From CBDFKF01 sp965248765 (GTDB lineage Bacteria > Pseudomonadota > Alphaproteobacteria > VGEJ01): DNA of 64,000 bases. The DNA is taken from positions 2,418,001 to 2,482,000 of the forward strand of contig CBDFKF010000004.1 in the NCBI GenBank assembly GCA_965248765.1. Reading direction: 5' to 3'. Of the stretch, positions 39,353 through 47,757 are shown in pieces (within the stretch, counting starts at the first letter, position 1; every line of letters begins with the position of its first letter). The position numbers and the translations under genes were made by a program. The notes beneath the pieces are model-generated. The model did not search any database. It was not told the DNA's origin and saw only the letters and a list, made by a program, of their open reading frames with translations.

Positions 39353-39367
39353 GAACATATATGGAAC
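39353..39367. promoter_or_regulatory. LexA-type SOS box (GTTC-N7-GTTC)
   Basis: Read on the minus strand this is GTTCCATATATGTTC, an exact match to the GTTC-N7-GTTC box of alphaproteobacterial LexA. It lies 6-20 bases before the VOC start codon. A site this close would block transcription or sit on the leader. The match could be chance: eight fixed bases are not rare in 64 kb, but the AT-rich core and position at a gene start favour a real site. Confidence 0.5.
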
Positions 39368-39399
39368 ATTGGTCTCGGTCAAGACTGCGCGAGGGAGGG

Positions 39400-40432
39400 T
39401 GTCACTAACACACGATATGTCCGGTTTATGTACCAGACGATCTGTCCGGATTTAGAAGCTCTCCAGGCTATGGAGGGTTTGGATGCGCCGGACAGAGCAG
39501 TTGCAGGGACTGAGATTGATGAAGTTCGAGGAGGTTTACGGCCGCACCCATCGGGGTTGCTTGAGCCAAGCCGAGGCGGCGGAGGTTCTCGGCGTTTCAG
39601 AGCGCACCTTCCGGCGCTGGCGCGACCGCTATGAGGCGGACGGCGCGGAAGGGCTCTACGATCGCCGTCTGGGCCGGGTCTCGGCGCGGCGCGCGGCGGT
39701 CAACGAGGTGACGGCGCTGTTGGCGCTGTTCGACACCCGCTACTGGGACTTCACCGCCAAGCACTTCCACGAGAAGCTGGTCGCGGACTATGCCTTCAAG
39801 CGCAGCTACAACTGGGTGCGGCTGAGCTTGCAGGCCCATGGGCGAAGACGGGCGGCGCCCAGGCGCGGGGCGCACCGGCGCAAGCGGCCGCGCCGCGCGC
39901 TGCCCGGCATGATGCTGCATCAAGACGGCTCAAGCCACGCGTGGGTCCCCGATCAGTGGTGGGACCTGATCGTCACCATGGACGACACCACCAGTGAGAT
40001 CTACTCGGCCTTCTTCGTCGCCGAAGAGGGCACGATGTCGAGCTTTCAGGGGGTGTCCGAGGCGATCCGGGCCAAGGGGCTGTTCTGCTCGCTCTATGCC
40101 GACCGCGCCGGCCACTACTGGCACACCCCTGAGGCCGGCGGCACGGTCGACAAGGACAATCCGACCCAGTTCGGCCGCGCCCTGGCCCAGCTCGGCATCG
40201 AGCTGATCCCGGCCTACTCGCCCGAGGCAAGGGGGCGCTCGGAACGCATGTTCGCCACCCTGCAGAAGCGCCTGCCCCAGGAGCTCAGGCTCGCCGGCAT
40301 CACCGACATGGCCCAGGCCAACCGCTTCCTCAAGGAGCTCTACCTGCCAGGCCACAACGCCCGCTTCGCGGTGCCGCCGGAAGCCGAGGGCACCGCCTTC
40401 GTGCCCTTCGCCGGTACCCTCGACGACATCCT
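39400..40432 (+). mobile_element. IS1202/ISNCY-like insertion sequence, copy B (right end lost)
   Basis: This copy matches copy A from base 45 onward (TGTCACTAACACACG here, TATCACTAACACACG there) up to 40432, with only the substitutions at 39491 and 39703 and one indel in the shared coding region. It ends abruptly within the transposase gene, where it abuts the broken 3' end of a polysaccharide deacetylase. About 365 bases of the right end, including the hairpin and inverted end, are missing, so it cannot move by itself. No target duplication is visible. Confidence 0.85.
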
Positions 40433-40487
40433 AGGTGAAGCCATGTTTGAGCAGGAGGTCCACGGTGTGGGGGCTGACGTCCCATGA
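39483..40487 (+). pseudogene. 3'-truncated transposase of IS copy B
   Basis: The frame is intact through the point where copy A is shifted (HYWHTPEAGGTVDKDNPTQFG) and includes SPEARGRSERMF with the probable catalytic Glu. Native sequence stops at 40432 (GTLDDIL). It then reads 18 further codons of antisense deacetylase sequence (GEAMFEQEVHGVGADVP) to a stop at 40487. About 75 C-terminal residues are lost. If the DDE core is complete it might still act in trans on copy A, but a lost C-terminus makes this doubtful. Confidence 0.85.
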
Positions 40488-40772
40488 CGGCGAGCGGTAG
40501 CCGGGGGGCGCAACGCGCGTCCAGCCGTGGTGACCGATCTCGTGACCCTTGTCGCGCACCCGGGCGCACACGTCCGGATAAGTTTCGATCGTATGGCCCG
40601 GGATGAACCAGGTCGTGCGGATGGCAACCTTCTTCGCGAGGTTGAGGATGCGCTCGGCCCCGATGACGCGGAACTCACCACGCGAGATCGGCATCGGCGA
40701 CGTCGTGCCATGCGCGATCGGTATCGAGACGGCACCGAAATCGAAGCTCAGACAGACCAGCGACCTGGTCAT
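40431..40772 (-). pseudogene. Polysaccharide deacetylase fragment with internal deletion
   Basis: The fragment starts TRSLVCLSFDFGAVSIPI with the NodB-type Asp, then IRTTWFIPGHTIETYPD and GHEIGHHGW with the metal-binding His pair. After HHGWTRVAPP the frame jumps to GYRSPSWDVSPHT, so the stretch of perhaps 40 residues that normally lies between is missing, without a frameshift. The end is cut at LLLKHGFT by IS copy B, and the TAG stop at 40431-40433 is created by the junction itself. The enzyme removes acetyl groups from chitin or peptidoglycan-like glycans; this one is dead. Start at 40772 follows GAGGGG. Confidence 0.8.
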
Positions 40773-40828
40773 TTTTTCGCCCCTCTTCGTGCACGCGCCT
40801 CCCCTAGGACATGTCCCAACGATAGTGA

Positions 40829-41080
40829 GGCCGGTACTGTGACGCCGACACATCCAAAGAGCACGGTCGGCCAATCGAGCGCCGGCAGGCCGGCGGCACG
40901 ACCCCGCTCGCGGCCAACACCCGCCCGCAGAACCGCGACGACTTGATCACGATCATCTCGAACGCGATCCGCCACACGCTTCATGACCTGCCCGTGGGCG
41001 ATGCCATGGCCATCACCGGCAACATCCTGGACCGGCTGAAAAATTCGGGCGTGCGATTCCGGGTGAGGCGGAGGCGGTAG
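40829..41080 (+). pseudogene. 3' remnant of an unrecognised gene
   Basis: A frame with no start codon near its beginning, opening right after stops at 40823-40828, encodes PLAANTRPQNRDDLITIISN and DLPVGDAMAITGNILDRLKN and ends in VRFRVRRRR with TAG at 41078. The composition is protein-like (amphipathic helices, no repeats). I cannot name the family. It lies between the deacetylase fragment and the cyclase fragment and may be the tail of a gene whose front was deleted. Confidence 0.35.
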
Positions 41081-41258
41081 GTGACTTGGTGGCACGAACC
41101 GTACGTCCGCACTCGACGGAAATGCGGTCGCCGCGTCGGAGGACTGTGAACGACCGCTTGTGACCCCCAAAACGGCCATTGCGAGCCGACCGCGTGACTC
41201 CGGCTCCCGCCAACGGTAGAGTCATCGTCAAGCGCACATCGCGAGGTGAGAGACTCTC

Positions 41259-41606
41259 GTGGCATTGGATCGCGTCGAACGCATGCCCGTGGCGTTCCTT
41301 AGCGCCGATGTCGTTGGCTCCAGCCGGTTGGTGGCAGACGACGAGGTAAGGGCGGTCGCGCTTCTCCAGGACCTTCGCCAAGAACTCGCCGTCCTTGGAG
41401 GCTGTGCAGCACCCTCCTTTGTGGATCCTGCGAGCACCCTATCCCACCCGGCGATTCACGACGCGCAGATCGCAGCCCTTATGACTCCATCGGACAGCCC
41501 GCGCTACGAGGCGAAGAACCGGGGGTGTGGAAATCCTGTCCAGGAGAGATCGGACGGCCGTGGCCACAGCGGAGTTTACCGACATCAGCATGGAGAGAAG
41601 GAATGA
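41259..41606 (+). pseudogene. N-terminal fragment of a soluble class III cyclase
   Basis: The first 45 codons (GTG start at 41259) encode RMPVAFLSADVVGSSRLVADDE, which resembles the ADVVGYSRLM opening of soluble adenylate cyclases with TPR tails. After about residue 46 (near 41400) homology ends and the frame continues into non-family sequence to 41606. So a cyclase gene was cut after its first metal-binding Asp. Low confidence for the exact junction. Confidence 0.5.
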
Positions 41607-43024
41607 TCGGTTTGCGATCAACAATCTCTCCCTTAGCGGTCGGGGCATTGTTGTTGGCTGCGTGCGTGGCGGTCCCCCAGGATGGGCAGTTCGCCGACGT
41701 TGCTGCTGTTGTCGAGGAGCGCCTGGACAAACAAGTCGAGTGGACGCAAGGGACGGAGGAAACAGAGGCTGCGCAAGCGGCTGTAGCCGATCTCCTGTCA
41801 AAGGATCTAACTGTGGACAGTGCAGTTCAGATTGCGCTTCTGAACAACAGGCTTTTGCAAGCCATCTATTCCGATTTGGGCATCGCCCAGGCAGCGCTCA
41901 TCCAGGCGGGTCTCCTGCGCAACCCGATCTTCGACGCGGTTGTTCGCTTTCCGGAGGAAGGAAGCCACGTCAATTTGGATCTGGGTGTCGTCTTTGAGTT
42001 CCTCGATATCCTCTTGATTCCGCTGCGTCAGCAAGTTGCCGAGTCGGAACTTGAATTCGTCAAGCTGAGGGTCACAGGCGAAGTGATTGACGTGGCGACC
42101 GAAACCCGACTTGCGTTCCATAGGCTTCAAGCCCAGCAGCAGCTTGTTGGCCTGTTTCAGCAGGTCGATGCATCGTCGGCGGCGTCGTTGGAGGCAGCCC
42201 AGACCCTCCACGATGCGGGAAATATTACGGATCTCGATCTCGCCAACGAGCGATTCCTCAATGCCCAGGCGAAGCTCGGTCTGGCCGAGGCTGAAACCCT
42301 CGTCGTAGCAGAGAGAGAACGGCTTAACGTGCTTATGGGTCTTTGGGGAACCGACACGACGTGGCGCATGAAGCGACGGCTCTCGAACATTCCGCGGACG
42401 GAGCTCGACTTGGACACCGTCGAAGGCAAAGCCATCGCCAACAGCATTGACCTCGCGCTCGCTCGGCAAAATCTAATGACTCTCGGACGCCGATATGGCG
42501 TCACGCAAGTGACCTCGGTGATTCCGGAACTCGAGCTTGGGGCCGAGGCCGAACGTGACGAGCGTGTCTGGGCAATTGGGCCGGCAATCGCCCTGCCGAT
42601 CCCCTTCTTTGACCAGGGTCAGGCACAACGGGCGGGCGCCCGCGCCGCGATAGTAAAGGCTCAGGACGAGTACGCCGCCCTTGCTATCCGCATTCGCTCC
42701 GCAGCCCGCATGGAGAGGGTTCGCCTTCTTAGGGCGCGGGAACGAGTACTATATTACCGCAACGTCATTCTGCCGCTGACGAAGGAGATTCTCGAGCAAA
42801 CCTTGCTCGAATACAACGCCATGCAGATTGGCGTCTTCCGGCTTGTTGATGCCAAAGAGCAGCAGATTACCGCCGGCCAGCGATACATCGAGGCGCTTCG
42901 TGACTATTGGATCGCTCGCGTCCGTTTAGAACAACTGCTCGACGGACGATTGCCTGACGAAACCATCGGCGATGTGGCCCTGACCGGAAGCTCGCCGATG
43001 CAACTTGAGCGAGGAGATCATTAA
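41603..43024 (+). CDS. TolC-family outer membrane efflux lipoprotein
   Basis: A 473-residue protein with a lipoprotein signal (PLAVGALLLAAC, Cys at about residue 19). It has the two outer-membrane-efflux repeats: LTVDSAVQIALLNNRLLQAIYSDLG and later AIANSIDLALARQNLMTLGRR, with coiled-coil helices between and PIPFFDQGQAQRAGARAAI. TolC proteins form the outer-membrane channel for heavy metal or drug efflux. There is no membrane-fusion or RND gene beside it, only the copper oxidase and CopC genes. The start at 41603 follows AGAAGGA. Base composition looks less GC-rich than flanking core genes, which suggests transfer. Confidence 0.85.
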   Translation: MIGLRSTISPLAVGALLLAACVAVPQDGQFADVAAVVEERLDKQVEWTQGTEETEAAQAAVADLLSKDLTVDSAVQIALLNNRLLQAIYSDLGIAQAALIQAGLLRNPIFDAVVRFPEEGSHVNLDLGVVFEFLDILLIPLRQQVAESELEFVKLRVTGEVIDVATETRLAFHRLQAQQQLVGLFQQVDASSAASLEAAQTLHDAGNITDLDLANERFLNAQAKLGLAEAETLVVAERERLNVLMGLWGTDTTWRMKRRLSNIPRTELDLDTVEGKAIANSIDLALARQNLMTLGRRYGVTQVTSVIPELELGAEAERDERVWAIGPAIALPIPFFDQGQAQRAGARAAIVKAQDEYAALAIRIRSAARMERVRLLRARERVLYYRNVILPLTKEILEQTLLEYNAMQIGVFRLVDAKEQQITAGQRYIEALRDYWIARVRLEQLLDGRLPDETIGDVALTGSSPMQLERGDH

Positions 43025-44359
43025 ATGGCCATGACTCGACGCCACGCAATCGCGACCTCTGCCGTAGCCCTGGCGGGGATCTCCATGATACCGCGCGCTG
43101 CTCGATCGGAGGGCGGCACGCCAACGACGCACAGTCAGACGATTGATCCGGATGCCTGGATGCCGCCCGGTGAACCGGGCAAGGACTATACGCCGGTCGT
43201 CACTCCCAACGGCGAGACCTTGCGCTTCCGTGTGATCGACGGGGTCAAGGTCTTCCATCTCATTGCCGAAGAAGTGGAGCACGAGATGGCCCCGGGTCTT
43301 AGAGCGGCCCTGTGGGGCTACAACGGCCGCGTCCATGGCCCCACGATCGAAGCAGTGGAAGGAGATCGAGTGCGGGTCTACGTCACGAACCGGCTCAAGG
43401 CTCCGACGACGGTGCATTGGCATGGCGTGATCCTTCCGAGCGGCATGGACGGGGTCGGTGGCTTGAGCCAGCGGGCGATCCGCTCTGGCGAGACCTATAA
43501 GTATGAATGGACGTTCCGTCAGCACGGAACGCTCATGTATCACTCACACCACGACGAGATGACGCAAATGGGCATGGGGATGATGGGAATGATCGTCGTC
43601 CACCCACGTCGCCCCAGGCGGCCGCGGCCAGACCGAGACTTTGCCATCATGTTGAGCGAGTGGGCGATCCGCCCGGGTACGTTCAGGCCCGACACAGGGG
43701 AAATGAGTGACTTCAATGTCCTTACCATGAATGCCCGCTGTTATCCGGGGACCGATCCGTTGGTTGTAAAGCGGGGGCAGCGTGTCCGCATTCGTCTCGG
43801 CAACTTGAGCGCCATGGACCATCACCCGATCCATCTGCACGGCTACGCATTCAAGATTGTCGAGACTGACGGGGGAGAAATCGCTGAAGCGTCCCGCTGG
43901 CCCGAAACGACCGTTTTGGTGCCTGTCGGCAGCACACGGACCGTCGAATTCACCGCCAATAATCCAGGAGATTGGGCGATGCACTGCCACATGACTCACC
44001 ACCTCATGAACCAGATGGGTCATGGCATTCCCAACATGGTGGGTGCGGAGCCAACAGCGCTGAACGAGCGAATGGCGAGCCTGTTGCCGGCGTACATGAC
44101 CATGGGCGAGCATGGCATGGGCGAGATGGGCACCCACGTAGAAACGGGCCACATGCCTGTCCCGAAAAACAGCATTCCCATGGTGGGGGCGTACGGCCCG
44201 CACGATTACATCACCATGGGCGGTATGTTCACGATCTTGAAGGTTCGGGAGAGTCTAACGAACTACATTGATGATGCGGGGTGGTATCAGGCCCCCCATG
44301 GCACGCGGGCGCAGCTCGCCTCAGGCGAAGAGCTTAGAAGAGACGGCATCCGGGTATAG
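43025..44359 (+). CDS. Multicopper oxidase, copper resistance type
   Basis: About 444 residues. A Tat-like signal (TRRHAIATSAVALAGIS) comes first. All four copper motifs are present: VHWHGVILP, YHSHHDEM, HHPIHLHGYAF, and MHCHMTHHLMNQMGHG with the type 1 Cys, His and Met. Met- and His-rich stretches (MGMGMMGM, GEHGMGEMGTHVETGHM) suggest Cu(I) binding. Such periplasmic enzymes oxidise Cu(I) to the less toxic Cu(II). The ATG at 43025 directly follows the TolC stop; ATG at 43031 is an alternative that puts the twin Arg near the start. It forms a three-gene module with tolC-like and copC. Confidence 0.9.
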   Translation: MAMTRRHAIATSAVALAGISMIPRAARSEGGTPTTHSQTIDPDAWMPPGEPGKDYTPVVTPNGETLRFRVIDGVKVFHLIAEEVEHEMAPGLRAALWGYNGRVHGPTIEAVEGDRVRVYVTNRLKAPTTVHWHGVILPSGMDGVGGLSQRAIRSGETYKYEWTFRQHGTLMYHSHHDEMTQMGMGMMGMIVVHPRRPRRPRPDRDFAIMLSEWAIRPGTFRPDTGEMSDFNVLTMNARCYPGTDPLVVKRGQRVRIRLGNLSAMDHHPIHLHGYAFKIVETDGGEIAEASRWPETTVLVPVGSTRTVEFTANNPGDWAMHCHMTHHLMNQMGHGIPNMVGAEPTALNERMASLLPAYMTMGEHGMGEMGTHVETGHMPVPKNSIPMVGAYGPHDYITMGGMFTILKVRESLTNYIDDAGWYQAPHGTRAQLASGEELRRDGIRV

Positions 44360-44405
44360 GCGGCTTGACCAATCGCGTTCCGCGCTCGAAGAGGAGACGT
44401 GAAGA

Positions 44406-44909
44406 ATGCTGAAATTAGTCAATGCACTGACAGTCGCGACGCTTTCAGCATTGGTCGTTGCCACCATGGCTACGATCGCGCTTGGTCATACTGTCGCAAA
44501 AAGAGACATCGAGATCCTCCGCGCGTGGGCAGAACCATCGTCCTGGCCAAATGCGATTGAGCTCCAGATCGTAAGCGAGGAATCGACCACGATGCACGAG
44601 ATGGAGATGGACCCGGCCTCGATGGTCAAAAGGACAGAACCGCCAGACGCTGCGGTCCTGAGCAGCCCGCCAAATCAGATCAGCATCACCTTTGCTCATC
44701 CAGTCCGGCTGACCATTCTGAAGCTGTCCACGATTATCGGTGAGGTCATACCTGTGGAGTTCGACCAAGCAACGGAGGCGTCCACTGATGTCGCTGTTCC
44801 ACTTCCGCCACTTGATCCAGATGATTACACCGTCGAATGGCGCGCCCTCGGGGGCGACGGCCACGCCATGTCGGGCTCTTTCTCGTTTACGGTGACGGCC
44901 GAGAATTGA
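44406..44909 (+). CDS. copC: CopC-domain periplasmic copper protein
   Basis: A 167-residue protein with a signal peptide (VATLSALVVATMATIALG-H). Residues about 75-167 are a CopC domain: PPDAAVLSSPPNQISITFAHPV, LPPLDPDDYTVEWRALGGDGHAMSGSFSFTV. The DGHAMSGSFSF end and an N-terminal His after cleavage are typical of the copper site. The middle segment STTMHEMEMDPASM is His/Met-rich and unusual for CopC. It lies 46 bases after the multicopper oxidase. A CopD partner is not evident. Confidence 0.85.
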   Translation: MLKLVNALTVATLSALVVATMATIALGHTVAKRDIEILRAWAEPSSWPNAIELQIVSEESTTMHEMEMDPASMVKRTEPPDAAVLSSPPNQISITFAHPVRLTILKLSTIIGEVIPVEFDQATEASTDVAVPLPPLDPDDYTVEWRALGGDGHAMSGSFSFTVTAEN

Positions 44910-45199
44910 TGGAACAGCGCGCGGCGCTACGACCGGTTCTGATGCGGTGGACGGCTCCCACCGCCGGCATCGCGATGTGCCAATTTGCGGTGCTGTTGCG
45001 AACTCGTGTGAGTCTGCTTATGGCTACTCCCGGCCGTTCCAGCCGACGATCTGATACGGCTGCTTTCCCCCCGGGAGCGGACCTCCGACACCGAGATGTC
45101 AGCTAGGCGCTGCTAAGCGGACGTTCATGGATGCGCCGTGCATGTACAATCTGAGCGAAACCGTGCGCCTCCAACCGGCTTCAGCCGCGGATCCGAAAG
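44910..45199. other. Sequence after copC with a doubtful small frame
   Basis: A 65-codon frame (44909-45106, start overlapping the copC stop as TGATG) begins EQRAALRPVLMRWTAPTAG. It is at the place where copD would be expected but has no helices or CopD motifs, so I do not call it a gene. No other feature is visible. Confidence 0.4.
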
Positions 45200-45445
45200 C
45201 TAGTCGATGCTGCTTAACGTGTAGTCGCCGTGGTCGATGATTCTCCACGCCCCCGAATAGGATTCGGTGTCCTCGTGCACCCGAAAAGCAATGCCAAGAG
45301 TTTCGGAATACACGATCCGCCGGCGTATCACAGAGGCGTTGCTGACACGCGAGCTGCTGAGCTTCAATTCCTGGGCAATGACCCATGTCAGATAGGTGTG
45401 ATCGTCGAACGCCACCTCGGTCTGGTCGATCACCTCAAGCCACAT
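45200..45445 (-). pseudogene. C-terminal remnant next to the IS21 element
   Basis: The frame reads WLEVIDQTEVAFDDHTYLTW then SNASVIRRRIVYSETLGIAFRV to a stop at 45200. The pattern resembles the C-terminal beta-domain of proteins with a V-x-V-P-A-G-x-F-x-T-W loop, which also ends the caspase-like gene on the other side of IS21. The simplest reading is that IS21 split one gene, but the two halves also look partly homologous rather than strictly contiguous, so a separate paralogue tail remains possible. The present ATG (45443-45445) is formed at the IS boundary. Confidence 0.5.
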
Positions 45446-45510
45446 GTCAACGGCGGCGTAAAAATGTACCGGCGCGGCGGCGTAAAAATGTACTGCGGGC
45501 TGGGTGGTAG

Positions 45511-45558
45511 CTTGTCCCCGTAGTCCACGGGAGGGGGCTGTGGGCCCACGGGGACAAG
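45511..45558 (-). repeat. Inverted repeat downstream of istB
   Basis: CTTGTCCCCGT (45511-45521) and ACGGGGACAAG (45548-45558) are exact reverse complements. They lie just past the istB stop and may stop transcription or translation read-through at the IS edge. Confidence 0.6.
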
Positions 45559-45565
45559 CGGGGGG

Positions 45566-46330
45566 TTATTCGGACGGTTGCCGGCGTCGTGACCGGCTCT
45601 GCTTGAGGCGGTAGCTCTCGCCGTTGATCTCCAGGATATGGCCATGGTGGGTGATGCGGTCGAGCAGCGCGCCGGTGAGGCGCTCGCTGGCGAACACCGT
45701 CGTCCATTCCTGGAAGGGCAGGTTTGAGGTCACGATGGTGGCGCCGTTCTCGTAGCGCCGGCTGAAGACGTCGAACAGCAGCTCGCTTCTGGTCTGCGAC
45801 AGGGGCCCGTAGCCGAGCTCGTCGACGATCAGGAGATTGACCCTGGCGAGCTGGGCCTGGAGGCGGAGCAGCCTCTTCTCGTCGCGCGCCTCGATCAGCT
45901 CGTGGACCAGATGGGAGGCTGTGGCGAAGCGCACGCCGAGGCCCTTGTGGCAGGCGGCGAGGCCGAGGGCGAGAGCGACATGGGTCTTGCCGACGCCGCT
46001 CGGGCCGAGCAGGATTACGTTCTCGCGGCGCGCGATGTACTCGCCGCGCGCGAGATCCAGCACCAGCATCTTGTTGAGCGCCGGGATCGCCTTGAAATCG
46101 AAGCTCTCAAGCTGTTTGACGACAGGGAACCCGGCCTGCTTGATAAGCCGCTCGACGAGGCGGCGCTCGCGGTCGATCAGCTCCATCTCCACCAGCCGGG
46201 CCAGGAACCGCACATGATCCAGGCCCTCGGCCGCGCACCGGCGCGCCAGTTTCTCGTATTCCCGCAGGAAGGTCGGCAGCTTCAGCCTCTTCAGGTGATG
46301 TTCGAGCAGGATGCGGGGGGCCTCAACCAT
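45566..46330 (-). CDS. istB: IS21 helper ATPase IstB
   Basis: About 254 residues. The DnaC-like AAA+ ATPase has Walker A LLGPSGVGKTHVAL (residues about 103-116), Walker B LLIVDELGYGPLS and sensor 1 IVTSNLPFQEWTTVF. The N-terminal ILLEHHLKRLKLPTFLREYEKLA region binds IstA or DNA. The start at 46330 (VEAPRILLEHH) fits the family; it overlaps the end of istA, as usual in IS21. The frame is intact. Confidence 0.92.
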   Translation of the reverse strand: MVEAPRILLEHHLKRLKLPTFLREYEKLARRCAAEGLDHVRFLARLVEMELIDRERRLVERLIKQAGFPVVKQLESFDFKAIPALNKMLVLDLARGEYIARRENVILLGPSGVGKTHVALALGLAACHKGLGVRFATASHLVHELIEARDEKRLLRLQAQLARVNLLIVDELGYGPLSQTRSELLFDVFSRRYENGATIVTSNLPFQEWTTVFASERLTGALLDRITHHGHILEINGESYRLKQSRSRRRQPSE

Positions 46331-47667
46331 GGCCGGCCCCACCGGCCAGCGGGGTGGCGTAGTCGGCGCTCCGCGTGGCGGCGACGAAGGGCTGGGGCAG
46401 GTGCGGATAGCGCGACAGGTCGAGATGCACGGGCCGCCTCTCGATGCGGGCCAGCAGCAGGTGCTTGACGGCGTCGAAGCCGATCAGGCGGCACTTCACC
46501 GCGTCGCGCACCGCGGCCGCCACCTGCGGTTCCGGGAAGTCTTCGTGCAGGCGCAGCACCTGGATGTATTCGCGCTTGCCGCGCGGCCCGAAGCGCGCCT
46601 TGAGGAGGCGGCGCAACGTGTCGAAGGCCGGATCGAGCTTCCACCCTCTCAGCGGCGCCGCCTGGTCCAGGGCGCCCGGCTTCTTCTCCAGCAGCGACAG
46701 ATAGTGCAGCGGGTCGTAGACGACGTCGCCGCGGACATAGCTGCGCCGATGGCGGGCGACGATCTCGGCGCCGAGCGCGATCTCGACCCGGTCGACATAG
46801 CCCTTGACCGTCACCTTCTTGTGGGCGTGCACCGCCGGTGCCGAGTAGTCCACCAGCCGGTAGCGCACCAGGGCCGTCGACGAGACCTGGCCCGGCACAT
46901 GCTCGCAGGCCTCGAAGGGAACCGCCGGCAGATCACGCAGGGCCTCGAGATCGGCGAGCAGCGCCGCCGCCTGCTCCCCTGCCGAAGCGGTCGCGGAACA
47001 GATAGTGCGACTGAAGATGTGAGAACGCCTGCGTCCTGAGGCGCGTGCCGTCGCCCAGGATCCGCGCCACCGCCAGGGTCGTGTTGTCGTAGAGGATCGA
47101 GCGCGGAACCCCGCCGAGGAAGGCGAAGGCGCTGACATGGCCGTCCAGGAATGCCTCCGTCGTCTCCCGGGGGGAGGCCTTCACGAACCAGACATTGGAA
47201 TGGGGCAGGATCAGGCAGAAGAAGGCAACCTTCTCGCGCCGGCCCTGCAGCTCCACCACCGCCTCGCCGAAGTCGACCTGGGCGTGGCCCGGCGGGTGAT
47301 GCAGTGGAACGAAAGCCTCGCGCGTCGACTGTCGCCGGGAACGCACATAGTCCTTCACGGTATAGCCGCCGGCGAACCCGTGCTCGTCCCGCAGCCGCTC
47401 GAAGATCCGGTGCGCCGTGTGGCGCTGCTTGCGCGGCACGTCCGGATCCGTGTCCGCCTCCAGGATCGCGTCGACGATGCCGGTGAACCCATCCAGCTTG
47501 GGCCGCCGGACCGGCTTGGTCCGCCGGTAGCCCGGCGGCGCCGAATAGCTCAGCATCTTCTTCACCGTCCGGCGGTCGATGCCGAACCGACGGCCCGCAT
47601 CGTGATGGCTCAGACCCTCGTCGACAACCGCCAGACGAACCGCCGCATAGAGCTCCACGCCGTACAT
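46323..47667 (-). pseudogene. istA: IS21 transposase IstA with internal deletion
   Basis: The N-terminal part (46933-47667) has the helix-turn-helix GLSHHDAGRRFGIDRRTVKKML, then DDE residues in HAQVDFGEA and LYDNTTLAV. After LQSHYLFRDRFGR (near 46985) the expected NDKGKVEGLV segment with the catalytic Glu is absent. The sequence resumes in another frame at GEQAAALLADLEALRDLP and continues to the stop at 46323. About 55-65 codons are missing with a frameshift. The enzyme lacks its catalytic Glu, so the element is not autonomous. Confidence 0.85.
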
Positions 47668-47757
47668 CTCCTGCCCTCACCACAACCGACAAGGGGCTAT
47701 AGGTGGCGCAATTTTGCGCCGCCGCGACCGGACCGCCCAGCCGCTCCGCGTGCTGCA

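Larger units (their letters stand above)
45445..47757 (-). mobile_element. IS21-family insertion sequence
   Basis: An istA-istB element on the minus strand. Left-side end sequence TGTCAACGGCGGCGTAAAAATG carries two direct 19-bp repeats (45451-45469 and 45475-45493); the right side ends ...CGTGCTGCA, so the ends are TG...CA as expected. AATTTTGCGCCGCCGC near 47711-47727 is an inverted, diverged match of the left repeats. No 4-8 bp target duplication could be matched, and the ends are set from motif only. The element is dead or needs help, since istA has a deletion. A remnant of a related element lies at 58660-58770. Confidence 0.75.

Noticed and set aside
38617..39369. Minus-strand frame of 250 codons overlapping the VOC gene and nadE
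   Set aside because: It is out of frame with both and rich in Arg and Pro; the VOC and nadE frames carry the conserved motifs.
44909..45106. Possible copD after copC
   Set aside because: The start overlaps the copC stop nicely, but the 65 residues have no membrane helices or CopD-type sequence.
45451..45493. Two 19-bp direct repeats as a CRISPR-like array
   Set aside because: Only two units at a 24-base period, at the end of an IS21 element where such repeats are normal transposase binding sites.
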